Source of the DNA: Sinorhizobium glycinis
Lineage (GTDB): Bacteria > Pseudomonadota > Alphaproteobacteria > Rhizobiales > Rhizobiaceae
Direction of reading: 5' to 3'
Length of the DNA stretch: 64,000 nt
Assembly (NCBI RefSeq): GCF_001651865.1
Contig: NZ_LPUX01000065.1
Span: forward strand, 29,198 to 93,197
Made by a program: the position numbers and the translations under genes. Positions 8,179-17,360 of this stretch are shown here, piece after piece (positions within the stretch are counted from its first letter, which is position 1; each line of letters starts with the position of its first letter). The notes under the pieces were generated by a model, which had not been told where the DNA came from, did not search any database, and saw only the letters and a list, made by a program, of their open reading frames with translations.

Positions 8179-9789
8179 GTGAACGCCAGTGTCAAAATTG
8201 ACAATCCCGAACTTGTAATCGGACTTGTTGGACCGATCGGAGTTCAGATGGACGCCGTGGTCGCGCATTTGAAGAATGCGCTCGACGATGTCGAGTATGA
8301 ATCTCATGTCATCCACATAACTTCGGTGATGGGCGATCTTCTGCCTGGCCTTAAGGTGAAGGATTCAACCTATCATGACCGATACTACTCACTGATCGAG
8401 AATGCCGATCGTGTACGTCGGGAAGCGAAGAATCAAGCGGCTCTGGCCTGCTTGGCGATTAGCGAGATCCGTAATCTTCGTGAAGAATTCGGCCCGGAGG
8501 GCATGGAGCCGGAGAAGGCCCGAAATCAGCCTCTGCTTCAGACAGCTTTCATCATCCGACAGTTTAAACGTGAGGAAGAAATTACCCTCCTCCGGGAGGT
8601 TTACGGTCGCAAGTTCATCCTCGTTTCCGTCTACTCGGATCCGGAGGAACGACGCCGTCAGCTTATGAGGAAGATCAAGGGCCACGGGACAACCATCATC
8701 GAAGATGACGAGGCCGAGAAGATCGCGATCGACCTAATTGCCAGAGATCACAACGAGATCGGAGACGATTACGGTCAGCGCGTCTCGGACGTCTTTCATT
8801 TAGGAGACGTGTTTGTTCCTGGCGGCTCGGGAGCCGAGACCAAGGAAGTGGTGGACCGCTTCATTCGCGCTTTCTTCGGCCATAATGGCCTTTCTCCTAC
8901 GAAGGGGGAGTACGGAATGTACGCCGCAGCAGGGGCGGCGCTTCGCTCGCTCGACCTGTCGAGACAAATTGGAGCGGCGGTCTTTTCACAGCAGGGCGAA
9001 GTAATCACGCTCGGCTGCAATGAGGTTCCCAAAGCCTTCGGTGGGACGTACTGGTGCGACGATCCCGGCGAGCAGCATCGCGATTTTGAAGAAGGAGAGG
9101 ACGGTAACCATTCAAGGAAGCTTCGCCTTCTGCATGATCTTATCGAGCGTCTCGGGAAGCTTGGATACGTTTCTGAAGATCTCAAGAAGGCCGGGCCGAC
9201 TGCAATTCAAGTGAAGAAGTTGGTGTCCGAGAAGCTGATTTCCGACTCGAAGATTATGGACATCATCGAGTTCGGCCGGATAATCCATGCCGAGATGTCA
9301 GCCATCACCGACGCTGCCAGGAAAGGCAAAGCTCTTCAAAACGCCATCCTATTCACGACCACTTTCCCGTGCCACATGTGTGCCAAGCACATCGTATCCT
9401 CCGGAATTCGCAAGGTGGTCTTTCTCGAACCGTATCCGAAGAGCCACGCCAAGGATCTGCATTCTGATTCCATCACCTTCTCGAGCACGGAAGCCGACGC
9501 AAAGGTCCTTTTCGAACCGTTTATCGGCATCTCTCCGAGGCGTTACCGGGATATCTTCGAAAAGAAGAAAAGAAAGGATTCGGCAGGCAAGGCTCAGGAT
9601 TGGTCCGCTGGAAAACCGGTCCCGCGACTTGAGGACCGCGGTTCTTCCTACATCGACAACGAAGAACCTGCCATCTCGCTCGTCGTCAAAGAAATTGCGG
9701 CGTTTCGGGTGCGGTTGATCGAAGCGAGCAATGCGAGGCTTAGGCCAGCAAGCAACGGGCGCAGACGCCGCGGTCAAGCATCGGATTGA
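8179..9789 (+). CDS. Anti-phage dCTP/dCMP deaminase (AvcD-like), 536 aa
   Basis: The protein has the two-domain layout of anti-phage deaminases. Residues ~10-235 resemble a P-loop nucleotide-kinase domain beginning ELVIGLVGPIG, in which the usual GK[ST] of Walker A is replaced. Residues ~245-460 are a zinc cytidine-deaminase domain with His370-Ala-Glu372 and PCHMC at 397-401 (zinc ligands His370, Cys398, Cys401; proton-shuttling Glu372). Known relatives (AvcD, DCD systems) deaminate deoxycytidine nucleotides on infection and so starve phage replication. The basic tail (RRRRGQASD) is variable. The start is GTG at 8179 with AAGGTG a few bases upstream. The gene is single, with a long leader, and its 3' end overlaps by 50 bases the convergent DUF6527 gene. 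Confidence 0.85.
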   Translation: MNASVKIDNPELVIGLVGPIGVQMDAVVAHLKNALDDVEYESHVIHITSVMGDLLPGLKVKDSTYHDRYYSLIENADRVRREAKNQAALACLAISEIRNLREEFGPEGMEPEKARNQPLLQTAFIIRQFKREEEITLLREVYGRKFILVSVYSDPEERRRQLMRKIKGHGTTIIEDDEAEKIAIDLIARDHNEIGDDYGQRVSDVFHLGDVFVPGGSGAETKEVVDRFIRAFFGHNGLSPTKGEYGMYAAAGAALRSLDLSRQIGAAVFSQQGEVITLGCNEVPKAFGGTYWCDDPGEQHRDFEEGEDGNHSRKLRLLHDLIERLGKLGYVSEDLKKAGPTAIQVKKLVSEKLISDSKIMDIIEFGRIIHAEMSAITDAARKGKALQNAILFTTTFPCHMCAKHIVSSGIRKVVFLEPYPKSHAKDLHSDSITFSSTEADAKVLFEPFIGISPRRYRDIFEKKKRKDSAGKAQDWSAGKPVPRLEDRGSSYIDNEEPAISLVVKEIAAFRVRLIEASNARLRPASNGRRRRGQASD

Positions 9790-10142
9790 GATGCAGCACT
9801 ACAGCCACATCTCGCCGTTCGATATCAATCGCACCATGGATTCGTCCCGCCGCAACCAGAAGTGTGAAAGGGCAACCCGTCTGCTGCCAGACTGAGGGAT
9901 GCAGCGTGGGGCGACCGGCTTCATCGATCCTGACATCCCTTCTCGGCTTAGCCTTCTCCAAGATGAGTTAGTTCAATCTTCTCGCAACATCCGCACGGGC
10001 ATCGTATGCCCACGCTCCAGTCTTCGCCGTCGTCCCTCGTCAGGACAAGATCGCGCCGAGGCGGAACGTCTGGAAGCGCATCGCCCTCGATAATACGGAT
10101 ACGACGGGCCGGTCCATGCCTATCCAGAACCGGCGCAGCCAT
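9740..10142 (-). pseudogene. DUF6527 family gene with a frameshift
   Basis: The ATG at 10142 has a strong AAGGAG site. The first frame runs to a stop at about 9948 and contains DWSVGIRCPCGCCEKIEL, the Cys-rich knuckle of DUF6527. The next frame then continues with AKPRRDVRIDEAGRPTLHPS and VWQQTGCPFTLLVAAGRI, the second conserved half of the same family, to a stop at 9740. Joining them needs one extra base near 9958-9965, so this is a single-base loss in the gene or in the sequence. DUF6527 proteins occur in bacterial defence loci, some with ubiquitin-like machinery. This one lies 80 bases after the PLD gene on the same strand and is probably the third gene of that operon. Confidence 0.65.
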
Positions 10143-10222
10143 GAATTTCTCCTTTTACGAAAGGCGGGCATATTGAGGAGCGGCTCTGCGGCGGCGCGTC
10201 CGAGGATACCCGCCAAAATCGT

Positions 10223-12562
10223 TCAAAGCAGCGGCACAGCGGCAATCCCTAGCTTCTTGGCGAAACGTTCATTCAAACGGGCGTTGATCTCAGTGCAGAC
10301 TTGCATGTCATTGGCCTGGAATTGAATCACTGCCTTCACTTGACTGTCGACATCCTTCGCAAGCTGTGCAAGCGGCTTGAGGACAGGGTTCGCCGATGTG
10401 GCAAGTCGGGCTCCTGTCACGGCGGCGTGTGCCGCATAGCGCGCCACCGCCAAGTATTCCAGGACGCGCTGCTGCTCATTTTCATCAGCCTCCACGTCCA
10501 GGATGTGGAGAGCATGCATGGTCTTGAAATGTAGGTTCAATAAGCGTCCGAGCAGGCGCGGCCAGTCTTCACTCTTCCCTTGTATAGGCAGCACATGGAG
10601 GTCACTGGAGTCTCCGCCCGCAGGTTGTGCATATGCCAATACGATCTGAAGCAGCGTTCTAAGCCTCACAAGTTCCGTCGTCTTTATCCGGTGGCCCGCT
10701 AACGATCGCGTCCGTTGTTCGAACGCAGCGATGGCATCTAGGATCTTCCTTGCCGTCGCGCGGACGCGTTGCCGGGTGGCCCCTCCCTCGGCTTTATTGG
10801 CTGCCGCCTCCTTCTTCCTCTCCTCTTCCTGGTCGGATGAAGGCTCGGTGTACCGTAAATCGACTTCTTCTTGACGTCGGAGATCGGCCTCGTCTTCCGC
10901 CGAGAAATCGGCCGCTACGAGGCCAATGAGCCTGTTCAGACACATGCTGACGAGATCGGCGCAACCGTCCTGCCGTTTGCTCAAAAGGGCGGCCTGGCGC
11001 TGATCCTCGGCTTTGGCGCGGCTGCGCGCCGCAACAAAGGCCTCGTAGGACATAGTCCTCATTGCTGGGCGTTCCTCGCTTCCGTTTCGGGGATAATGCG
11101 CTGTTCCGTGACGCGGATCCTGTTCTGGTTGTTCCGCCAGATCGAGCGTTTCCAACTCATTGATTGCCTGCAACAGGAACAGGTCTTCATATGTTGTCTC
11201 GTCAATGAGGTCGGCGATGCGGCGCTTCTTACCCCGGTGTGGGGGAATTGTCCGAACAATCAGCGCATCGAGATCAACGATAACGGTGGGAGCGGATCGA
11301 CCTCCGTCAGCAAAGAAAATCTCGGCGGTTCTCGGACGGGTGTCGGCGACTGCCAGTTCCCAACTGGATCTTGGGGATGCCCCTATCGGAATCTGATCGC
11401 CGATCTTCGCCCCATCCCGGTCGTAAAGCTGCACCGCCAATGGACGATTCGGCAGGTGCGCGGGTGGCCTCCAGCGAAGGTTCTGTCCTCGTAGCTCAAA
11501 CAAACCACCATCGATGATGTGTGCTTCATTCCGTAGGTCCGACGCGGTAATTCTCTGAGGAACGTCGCCTGGATCTATCGGTGTCTGTCGATATCCGTCC
11601 AGCTTCAGTGCTTGAAGCGCAGCACCTTTTTCTACGCGCTTGTATATTCCCAGTTCGGCATTTCCCCATTCGACAATAGGGCCAAGAAGCGCTGGCAAGG
11701 AGCAGTTCATGCTGCCGGCGACGACATGATCCCATTTCTTTCCAAGCGCAACGATCAGCTTTGCATGAACGAAGCGGGCGGAACTTTCGTCTTTCAAATC
11801 GAAAAGCTGAATGCCGATTGCACCGGCCAGTTCGGTGGCGGGGAATTGCGCCGTCGTTTTATCGATCAACAAGTCGGTCGGCGGCATACCGAAAATTGAT
11901 CGCAGTCTGGCCAGCCCTTCCAACTTGGCGTCCCAGTAAGGCGACATAACAACTAGCTGCTCGATCTCGTCATCGGCAGTGGCCTCTTCGATCTGATCCA
12001 AGATTGTGCGATCGGGGCCGTCTGCCAACAAGAGTAGATCCTGATTGACCGGTGTGGAGGTTGAGGCGGCGTCGCCGAGCCACGGCGAGTACCGAAACGC
12101 TCGCCCGAGGGCTTCCGGAAGCCAAGGATCTTCGGCCGGGACATAGCGCCTGATATAGTTGATTGCCTGCCCAAAGAGCGAGGCATACTTCCCGTCGTCG
12201 GCTGAGAACCTGATATCGGCTACAAGCTCCTTATTCCCGGCCAACCCAAGTGCGGTTAGGTTTGCTGATCCGATCAGGAGCCGCCCTTTCTCAGCCCCGA
12301 GGAACAGAGTCAACTTGGGGTGGAACGCCCCATCAACAGAAATCTTAGCTACGTGATACAGTGCTCCGGCATACCGCGGAGCACCGTAATCGCGAAAGCT
12401 AGTGTTCAGCATCGCCCTGTCGGCGAGCACGGCAATGTTGCGACAACCCGCACCTCGGAGTTTCGGAAACGGAACGTCCTCAAAGGCCTGTGCGGAAAAG
12501 GCATAGGTCGTCATGAATGCTGAATGGAATCCGCTTTCTCCAAAGACGTCGAAGTACCTCAT
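10223..12562 (-). CDS. Phospholipase D-like nuclease, 779 aa
   Basis: The N-terminal ~310 residues hold two half-sites of the PLD superfamily: His81-Pro-Lys83 followed by GSANLT at 98-103, and His266-Ala-Lys268 followed by GSMNCS at 283-288. Each is an HxK...GSxN motif with the middle Asp not conserved, as in some PLD-fold nucleases. The C-terminal ~350 residues are mainly helical and charged, with an Arg/Lys/Glu-rich stretch (SSDQEEERKKEAAANKAEGG), probably for DNA or partner binding. The likely role is nucleic-acid cleavage, in the cytoplasm. Its ATG overlaps the stop of the upstream 518-residue gene by four bases (ATGA), so the two are translationally coupled and probably work together. 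The DUF6527 gene follows. Nuclease activity is inferred from motifs. Confidence 0.75.
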   Translation of the reverse strand: MRYFDVFGESGFHSAFMTTYAFSAQAFEDVPFPKLRGAGCRNIAVLADRAMLNTSFRDYGAPRYAGALYHVAKISVDGAFHPKLTLFLGAEKGRLLIGSANLTALGLAGNKELVADIRFSADDGKYASLFGQAINYIRRYVPAEDPWLPEALGRAFRYSPWLGDAASTSTPVNQDLLLLADGPDRTILDQIEEATADDEIEQLVVMSPYWDAKLEGLARLRSIFGMPPTDLLIDKTTAQFPATELAGAIGIQLFDLKDESSARFVHAKLIVALGKKWDHVVAGSMNCSLPALLGPIVEWGNAELGIYKRVEKGAALQALKLDGYRQTPIDPGDVPQRITASDLRNEAHIIDGGLFELRGQNLRWRPPAHLPNRPLAVQLYDRDGAKIGDQIPIGASPRSSWELAVADTRPRTAEIFFADGGRSAPTVIVDLDALIVRTIPPHRGKKRRIADLIDETTYEDLFLLQAINELETLDLAEQPEQDPRHGTAHYPRNGSEERPAMRTMSYEAFVAARSRAKAEDQRQAALLSKRQDGCADLVSMCLNRLIGLVAADFSAEDEADLRRQEEVDLRYTEPSSDQEEERKKEAAANKAEGGATRQRVRATARKILDAIAAFEQRTRSLAGHRIKTTELVRLRTLLQIVLAYAQPAGGDSSDLHVLPIQGKSEDWPRLLGRLLNLHFKTMHALHILDVEADENEQQRVLEYLAVARYAAHAAVTGARLATSANPVLKPLAQLAKDVDSQVKAVIQFQANDMQVCTEINARLNERFAKKLGIAAVPLL

Positions 12563-14115
12563 GCCTGCTCAAGCTCCTTAAGCCCGAGTGCAGTGATCCC
12601 CTTGTCGTCGAGGTACTTGATGTCGCGCAGAAATTGCACCGCCTGGTCGATCCGCGGGCTGCTTGGCGAAACCCTGAAGAAACTGCGATAACGGAGCTCC
12701 CCCTCATCGGGTTCAAACAGGAACGTATAAGCTTTCTGGTTGCGGAACTTACGTGAGGCGACCCAGAGATGTCGCCCGAGGATACGCTCCCTCACCAGTC
12801 CCGAGACCGCCTCTGTTACTGGCAGATCGAGCCGTCCTTCCAGGAACTTAGTCTCGCTTGCCAATGACTGGAAATGCCCTGCGGCCCCCAGCCATTGGAG
12901 GACCGATCGATCGAATTCCGAAGCTTTGAGCGTCAAAGCGGAAATCAGCATCAATGCTGATCGCACCTCTTCCTGACTATTCCCAGAAGAATGCGCGCAT
13001 CGCATCGTCTGGGCCGCAGTCCTGGCGCGGTTTTCAAGGCTGTCGCCATCTGTTTGTTCTAGCATCCAGTCCCCAAGGGTCACCCCACTTGGCATGTCGG
13101 CTAACTCCAGTAGATCTGCAACGACACTCGGCAATGCGAGTCGGCCTCTTGGAGCGTTTCTCAATATTCGGAGGCAGGCGTGAAGCAGAACCTCATAGCC
13201 AAGCCGATAAAGATCGCTGGCTTGGTAAAGGGCCCAGACTTTTCGAAGATCAGAGTCCGGCAGGACGATGCCCTTTGCGGTCTCTGCCCCGAACCACGTC
13301 CATTTCGTTTCCTCGGACGTTGGCGGCCTATCGATCGTCCGCGCGAGTTGCAGCAACATCAAGAGCGTTTTGCGTCTGGTCTGATCACTAGCCGAGGCTG
13401 ATTCCTGCCGCGCCATGAGGATCGATGCGAGATGCTGCTGCTCCGGGCTTCCAATCTGGATTTTCGAGGGCTTGATGCAGGCGAGTCGATCAAGCAAGTC
13501 GAGCGAAACCTTGCCAGCCCCCACTGCGGCCAGAAACTCGCCAGCCAAATCACCGAGGGCATCCTGAAAGCTGCTGGCGAGAGGAAGTGCAGAATCCTTG
13601 CAAAAGGGAACAATCAGATCGGGGTCGTCCAACTTCACCAGCCCCATCTCGCGCATCTGGCTCGCGTAGATGGCTCCGAAGGCACCACCCTTATTTCGAA
13701 GATAGCGAAGCTTCTCTTCGGCTTCGGAATCGGCTGCGATACTGAAGTCGACGACAGTGTCAGGGCCGGCTTGGTCGATCGCAGCAAGTTGTCGGAATGC
13801 CCAGTCGATGCCAGCGACGCCAAGCTCCGTTTCACCCCGTGCGCAGGCCAGGGCATACAGCGCCTCTGTCCGCCGCTGAAATCTGCGAAAATCTTCATAG
13901 GCTGTCGTGATTTTGTCCTGCTTTGCGTATGCCTCCAACAGCCACGCGAAGAAGGAGTAGTACCTGAACCGCAAGGTGATCGTGCTAATCCCAGGCAACA
14001 GCGACTGATACACGAGTTCTATGGGTCGCTGCATGCCGAGCGGATCAAGGCCCGTCTCCTGTCCGATTTCGGTCCATTCCGGAAATCCAGGCCCCAAATC
14101 AATCTTGTCCGCCAC
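12559..14115 (-). CDS. DUF6361-like protein, first gene of the PLD operon, 518 aa
   Basis: The start is GTG at 14115, with a GGGGGA site upstream. Near the N-terminus it has YQSLLPGISTITLRFRYYSF (residues 36-55), which resembles the LLPGIST...RARY block I remember from DUF6361 proteins of defence loci. I cannot confirm this without a profile search. The rest is predicted largely helical with no catalytic motif that I can name. It overlaps the PLD gene by four bases, so it is probably its obligate partner, perhaps a sensor or DNA-recognition subunit. The gene is divergent from hsdM across a 216-base spacer (14116-14331) that must carry both promoters. Confidence 0.55.
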   Translation of the reverse strand: MADKIDLGPGFPEWTEIGQETGLDPLGMQRPIELVYQSLLPGISTITLRFRYYSFFAWLLEAYAKQDKITTAYEDFRRFQRRTEALYALACARGETELGVAGIDWAFRQLAAIDQAGPDTVVDFSIAADSEAEEKLRYLRNKGGAFGAIYASQMREMGLVKLDDPDLIVPFCKDSALPLASSFQDALGDLAGEFLAAVGAGKVSLDLLDRLACIKPSKIQIGSPEQQHLASILMARQESASASDQTRRKTLLMLLQLARTIDRPPTSEETKWTWFGAETAKGIVLPDSDLRKVWALYQASDLYRLGYEVLLHACLRILRNAPRGRLALPSVVADLLELADMPSGVTLGDWMLEQTDGDSLENRARTAAQTMRCAHSSGNSQEEVRSALMLISALTLKASEFDRSVLQWLGAAGHFQSLASETKFLEGRLDLPVTEAVSGLVRERILGRHLWVASRKFRNQKAYTFLFEPDEGELRYRSFFRVSPSSPRIDQAVQFLRDIKYLDDKGITALGLKELEQA

Positions 14116-14331
14116 GTCGCAGTGATTCCCCCATTGCCCATTGAAAGAATAGCGGCAAAGTAGTGACTTCTTGAAGCGGGAACTTTCGATTGTCGGGTGT
14201 ATAACCCAAATCTGCGGAGGACAGCAGCAGTGATTGTGGATGGCTAATGTGCCGACTGAATTATCCGCAAGAATTCACGCATCGGGCATCTAGGAAACAC
14301 GCTCCGCCTGTCCTACAAATCCGAGATATTA

Positions 14332-15861
14332 ATGCTTGTACTGGAAACGAATGAGTATCAAGAGTTGAGCGCACAGGAATTGAAATCTGCTCTTTGGGAA
14401 GCGGCGAATGTGCTGCGTGGGTCCGCCGTCGACCGCACCGATTGGAAGGGTTACATCCTTCCTCTCCTTTTCTTCAAGCGCATCTCGGATGTCTGGGACG
14501 AGGAAACGTCCGAAGCCAAAGAAATCTACGGCGACGTCGATCCCTTTCAATTCCCTGAGGCCCACCGTTTCGTGCTTCCGGACGGCAGTCATTGGAACGA
14601 TGTGCGGGGCCTGGCGTCAAACGTTGGTGCAGCTCTGCAAAAGGCTATGCAAGAAATCGAGCGCGCCAATCCAGATACCCTCTTTCGTGTTTTTGGCTCC
14701 GCCGACTGGGGCAACAAAGAGAAGTTCAGCGATGAGCTACTGAAGGACCTGATTGAAGGATTTTCAGAGATCCAGCTCGGCAATCAGGCGGTCAGCACTG
14801 ACGCTCTCGGCGATGCCTATGAATATCTCGTGGGAAAGTTCGCCGACGTCACGCGCCGCAACAAGGCCGGCGAGTTCTATACGCCAAGAAGCGTTGTGCG
14901 GATGATGGTCGAGATCCTCGATCCTAAGGAAGGTGAGAGCATTTACGATCCCGCCTGTGGGACAGGTGGTATGCTGCTTGGCGCTATAGAGCACGTCACC
15001 CGCAAAGGAGGCGATGCCCGCAGATTTTATGGGAAGATCTACGGACAAGAAAAGAACCTCACTACCTCTGCGATCGCGCGGATGAACCTCGTCCTTCACG
15101 GGATTGAAGATTTCCAAGTGGCCCGAGAGGACACCCTGCGAGATCCGGCCTTTACCGATTCCAGCACGGGCGGCCTCGCCACGTTCGACTGCGTCATTGC
15201 AAACCCTCCGTTCTCACTCAAGGAATGGGGCCGCGATCTTTGGGAGGCCGACCCATGGGGCCGCGCTATGTATGGGATCCCCCCCGAGAGCTATGGCGAC
15301 TATGCCTTCGTCCAGCACATGATCGCCTCCATGGCGCCAACCGGGAACAGCCGTATGGCCGTTGTCCTGCCACAGGGAGCCCTGTTCAGGAAATCAGCCG
15401 AGGGCTCTATCCGGCAGGCCCTCCTCGAACGGGACATGGTTGAGGCAGTCATCGGCCTTGCGCCGAACCTCTTCTACGGAACCCAGTTGGCCGGATGTGT
15501 CGTGATTTTGCGCCGCAAGAAGCCCGAGTCTCGCAAGAACAAGGTCCTTATCATTGACGCCTCTAACCTCTTCCGCAAAGGCCGGGCGCAGAACTTCCTC
15601 GATCAGGAGCACAGCGACCAGATCGTTGCCTCGTACCGTGCCTTCGAGGATGTCGAGGACCGTGCCAAGGTGGCCACGCTCGATGAGATCAAGAAGGAAG
15701 GCTGGACGCTGAACATCTCGCGTTACGTCCTGCCGCCCATCGGCCAGGACATCCCACCGTTGCCTGAAGCCGTCGAGGCGTTCAAGACCGCGCTCGCCGA
15801 TGCCCGGGCGGCTGAGGATCACCTACGCAAGGTGCTGGTCGAAGGGGGGTGGCTGCAATGA
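14332..15861 (+). CDS. hsdM: Type I restriction-modification methyltransferase subunit HsdM, copy 1, 509 aa
   Basis: This is an N6-adenine DNA methyltransferase of the HsdM type. The N-terminal helical domain has the typical start (ELKSALWEAANVLRGSAVDR, then LPLLFFKRISDVWDEE). The SAM-binding motif I is DPACGTGG at residues 206-213 and the catalytic motif IV is NPPF at 291-294. The product would join HsdS for modification and HsdR for restriction. It heads an operon hsdM-hsdM-hsdS-hsdR in which every junction overlaps. Its TGA overlaps the ATG of the second hsdM (ATGA). The ribosome site is weak (GAG near 14320) and lies in the divergent spacer. Confidence 0.95.
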   Translation: MLVLETNEYQELSAQELKSALWEAANVLRGSAVDRTDWKGYILPLLFFKRISDVWDEETSEAKEIYGDVDPFQFPEAHRFVLPDGSHWNDVRGLASNVGAALQKAMQEIERANPDTLFRVFGSADWGNKEKFSDELLKDLIEGFSEIQLGNQAVSTDALGDAYEYLVGKFADVTRRNKAGEFYTPRSVVRMMVEILDPKEGESIYDPACGTGGMLLGAIEHVTRKGGDARRFYGKIYGQEKNLTTSAIARMNLVLHGIEDFQVAREDTLRDPAFTDSSTGGLATFDCVIANPPFSLKEWGRDLWEADPWGRAMYGIPPESYGDYAFVQHMIASMAPTGNSRMAVVLPQGALFRKSAEGSIRQALLERDMVEAVIGLAPNLFYGTQLAGCVVILRRKKPESRKNKVLIIDASNLFRKGRAQNFLDQEHSDQIVASYRAFEDVEDRAKVATLDEIKKEGWTLNISRYVLPPIGQDIPPLPEAVEAFKTALADARAAEDHLRKVLVEGGWLQ

Positions 15862-17360
15862 GCGGGCTGACCCAACGCGAACTCGAAAGCTATCTCTGGG
15901 GCGCCGCGACACTGCTGCGCGGGCTCATCGATGCTAGCGACTATAAGCAGTACATCTTCCCGCTGATGTTCTTCAAACGCTTGTCCGACGTCTGGGACGA
16001 GGATTATCAGGAGGCGTTCAATGAAACAGGCGATGAAGGCTATGCCACCGCTACGTCAAATGACCGCTTCGTGATTCCCGAAGGCGCGCACTGGAATGAC
16101 GTGCGCGCGGCGCCGCGCGATGTCGGGCGGGCGCTGCTGTCGGCCTTCCTCGCCATCGAGGCGGCGAACCCTCAACGCTTGCAAGGCGTCTTCGGCAACG
16201 CGAACTGGACCGATAAGGCCCAGATGCCCGACAGTACGCTGAAGAACTTGATCGAGCATTTCTCGAAGCATGACCTGACCCTTGCCGCCGTGCCCGAGGA
16301 TGAACTTGGCAACGGCTACGAGTACCTGATCAAGAAATTCGCCGATGACAGTGGCAACACCGCGCAGGAGTTCTACACCAACCGCACCCTCGTCCATTTA
16401 ATGGCGCAGATGCTGGAGCCCCAGCCGGGCGAGAGCATCTATGACCCGACCTGCGGCACCGGCGGCATGCTGATCTCGTGCCTCGCCGAAGTGAAGCGGC
16501 GCGGCGGCGACACACGCACCACCGGCCTTTATGGGCAGGAACTGATTACCATCACCGCGGCCATCGCGCGGATGAACCTCGTCATCCATGGCGTCGACGA
16601 TTTCCACATCGCAAGCGGCAACACGCTGGCCGCGCCCGCCTTTGTGCAGGGCGACCGACTGCGCACCTTCGACGTGGTTCTCGCCAACCCGCCCTACTCT
16701 ATTAAGAAATGGAACCGCGGCGCATGGGAGAAGGATCCGTGGGGCCGCAACTTCTTGGGCACCCCGCCGCAGGGGCGGGCGGATTACGCCTTCTTCCAGC
16801 ACATCCTGTCGTCTATGGACCCGAAGACCGGGCGCTGCGCGATCCTGTTCCCGCATGGCGTGCTGTTCCGCAACGAAGAGGCCGAGATGCGGCGCAGGCT
16901 GGTGGAATCCGATCGGGTCGAATGCGTGCTGGGGCTCGGGCCGGGGCTGTTCTACAACTCGCCGATGGAGGCCTGCGTGGTGATCTGCCGGTCGCAGAGG
17001 CCCGCGGCGCGCAAGGGACGCATCCTGTTCATCGATGCGGTGGCCGAGATTGCGCGCGAGCGGGCGCAAAGCTTCCTGCGCACCGAACACCAGGCACGCA
17101 TTCTGTCGGCCTATCACGCATTCGCCGACTATCCCGGCTTTGCTGCCGTGGCGAAAGTGGCCGATGTGTTGGCGGCAGACGGCAATCTATCGATTGCCCG
17201 TTATGTGAAGCGACCCAAGGCGGCTGCGGCAGAGGGCGAGGCGACGCTGGCGTCGACGTGGGCGGCGTTCGATGAAGAAGGGCGAGACTTCTGGTCGGGC
17301 GTGCACGCGCTGGTGGACATGCTCGATGGCCTGACGCTTGCGGAGGATGCCGATGCTTGA
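15858..17360 (+). CDS. hsdM: HsdM, second copy in the same operon, 500 aa
   Basis: The ATG at 15858 overlaps the previous stop by four bases; a GTG nine bases earlier is also in frame. The domain order is the same as in copy 1: N-terminal LTQRELESYLWGAATLLRG and FPLMFFKRLSDVWDED, motif I DPTCGTGG at 196-203 and motif IV NPPY at 277-280. Both sites are complete, so both copies look catalytically able. The two copies are clearly diverged, including NPPF against NPPY, so this is not a recent duplication. Type I enzymes normally use two copies of one HsdM. A heterodimer of two different HsdM proteins on one HsdS is the simplest reading, as is seen in a few systems. Alternatively the two may serve the two half-sites. 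Confidence 0.95.
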   Translation: MSGLTQRELESYLWGAATLLRGLIDASDYKQYIFPLMFFKRLSDVWDEDYQEAFNETGDEGYATATSNDRFVIPEGAHWNDVRAAPRDVGRALLSAFLAIEAANPQRLQGVFGNANWTDKAQMPDSTLKNLIEHFSKHDLTLAAVPEDELGNGYEYLIKKFADDSGNTAQEFYTNRTLVHLMAQMLEPQPGESIYDPTCGTGGMLISCLAEVKRRGGDTRTTGLYGQELITITAAIARMNLVIHGVDDFHIASGNTLAAPAFVQGDRLRTFDVVLANPPYSIKKWNRGAWEKDPWGRNFLGTPPQGRADYAFFQHILSSMDPKTGRCAILFPHGVLFRNEEAEMRRRLVESDRVECVLGLGPGLFYNSPMEACVVICRSQRPAARKGRILFIDAVAEIARERAQSFLRTEHQARILSAYHAFADYPGFAAVAKVADVLAADGNLSIARYVKRPKAAAAEGEATLASTWAAFDEEGRDFWSGVHALVDMLDGLTLAEDADA

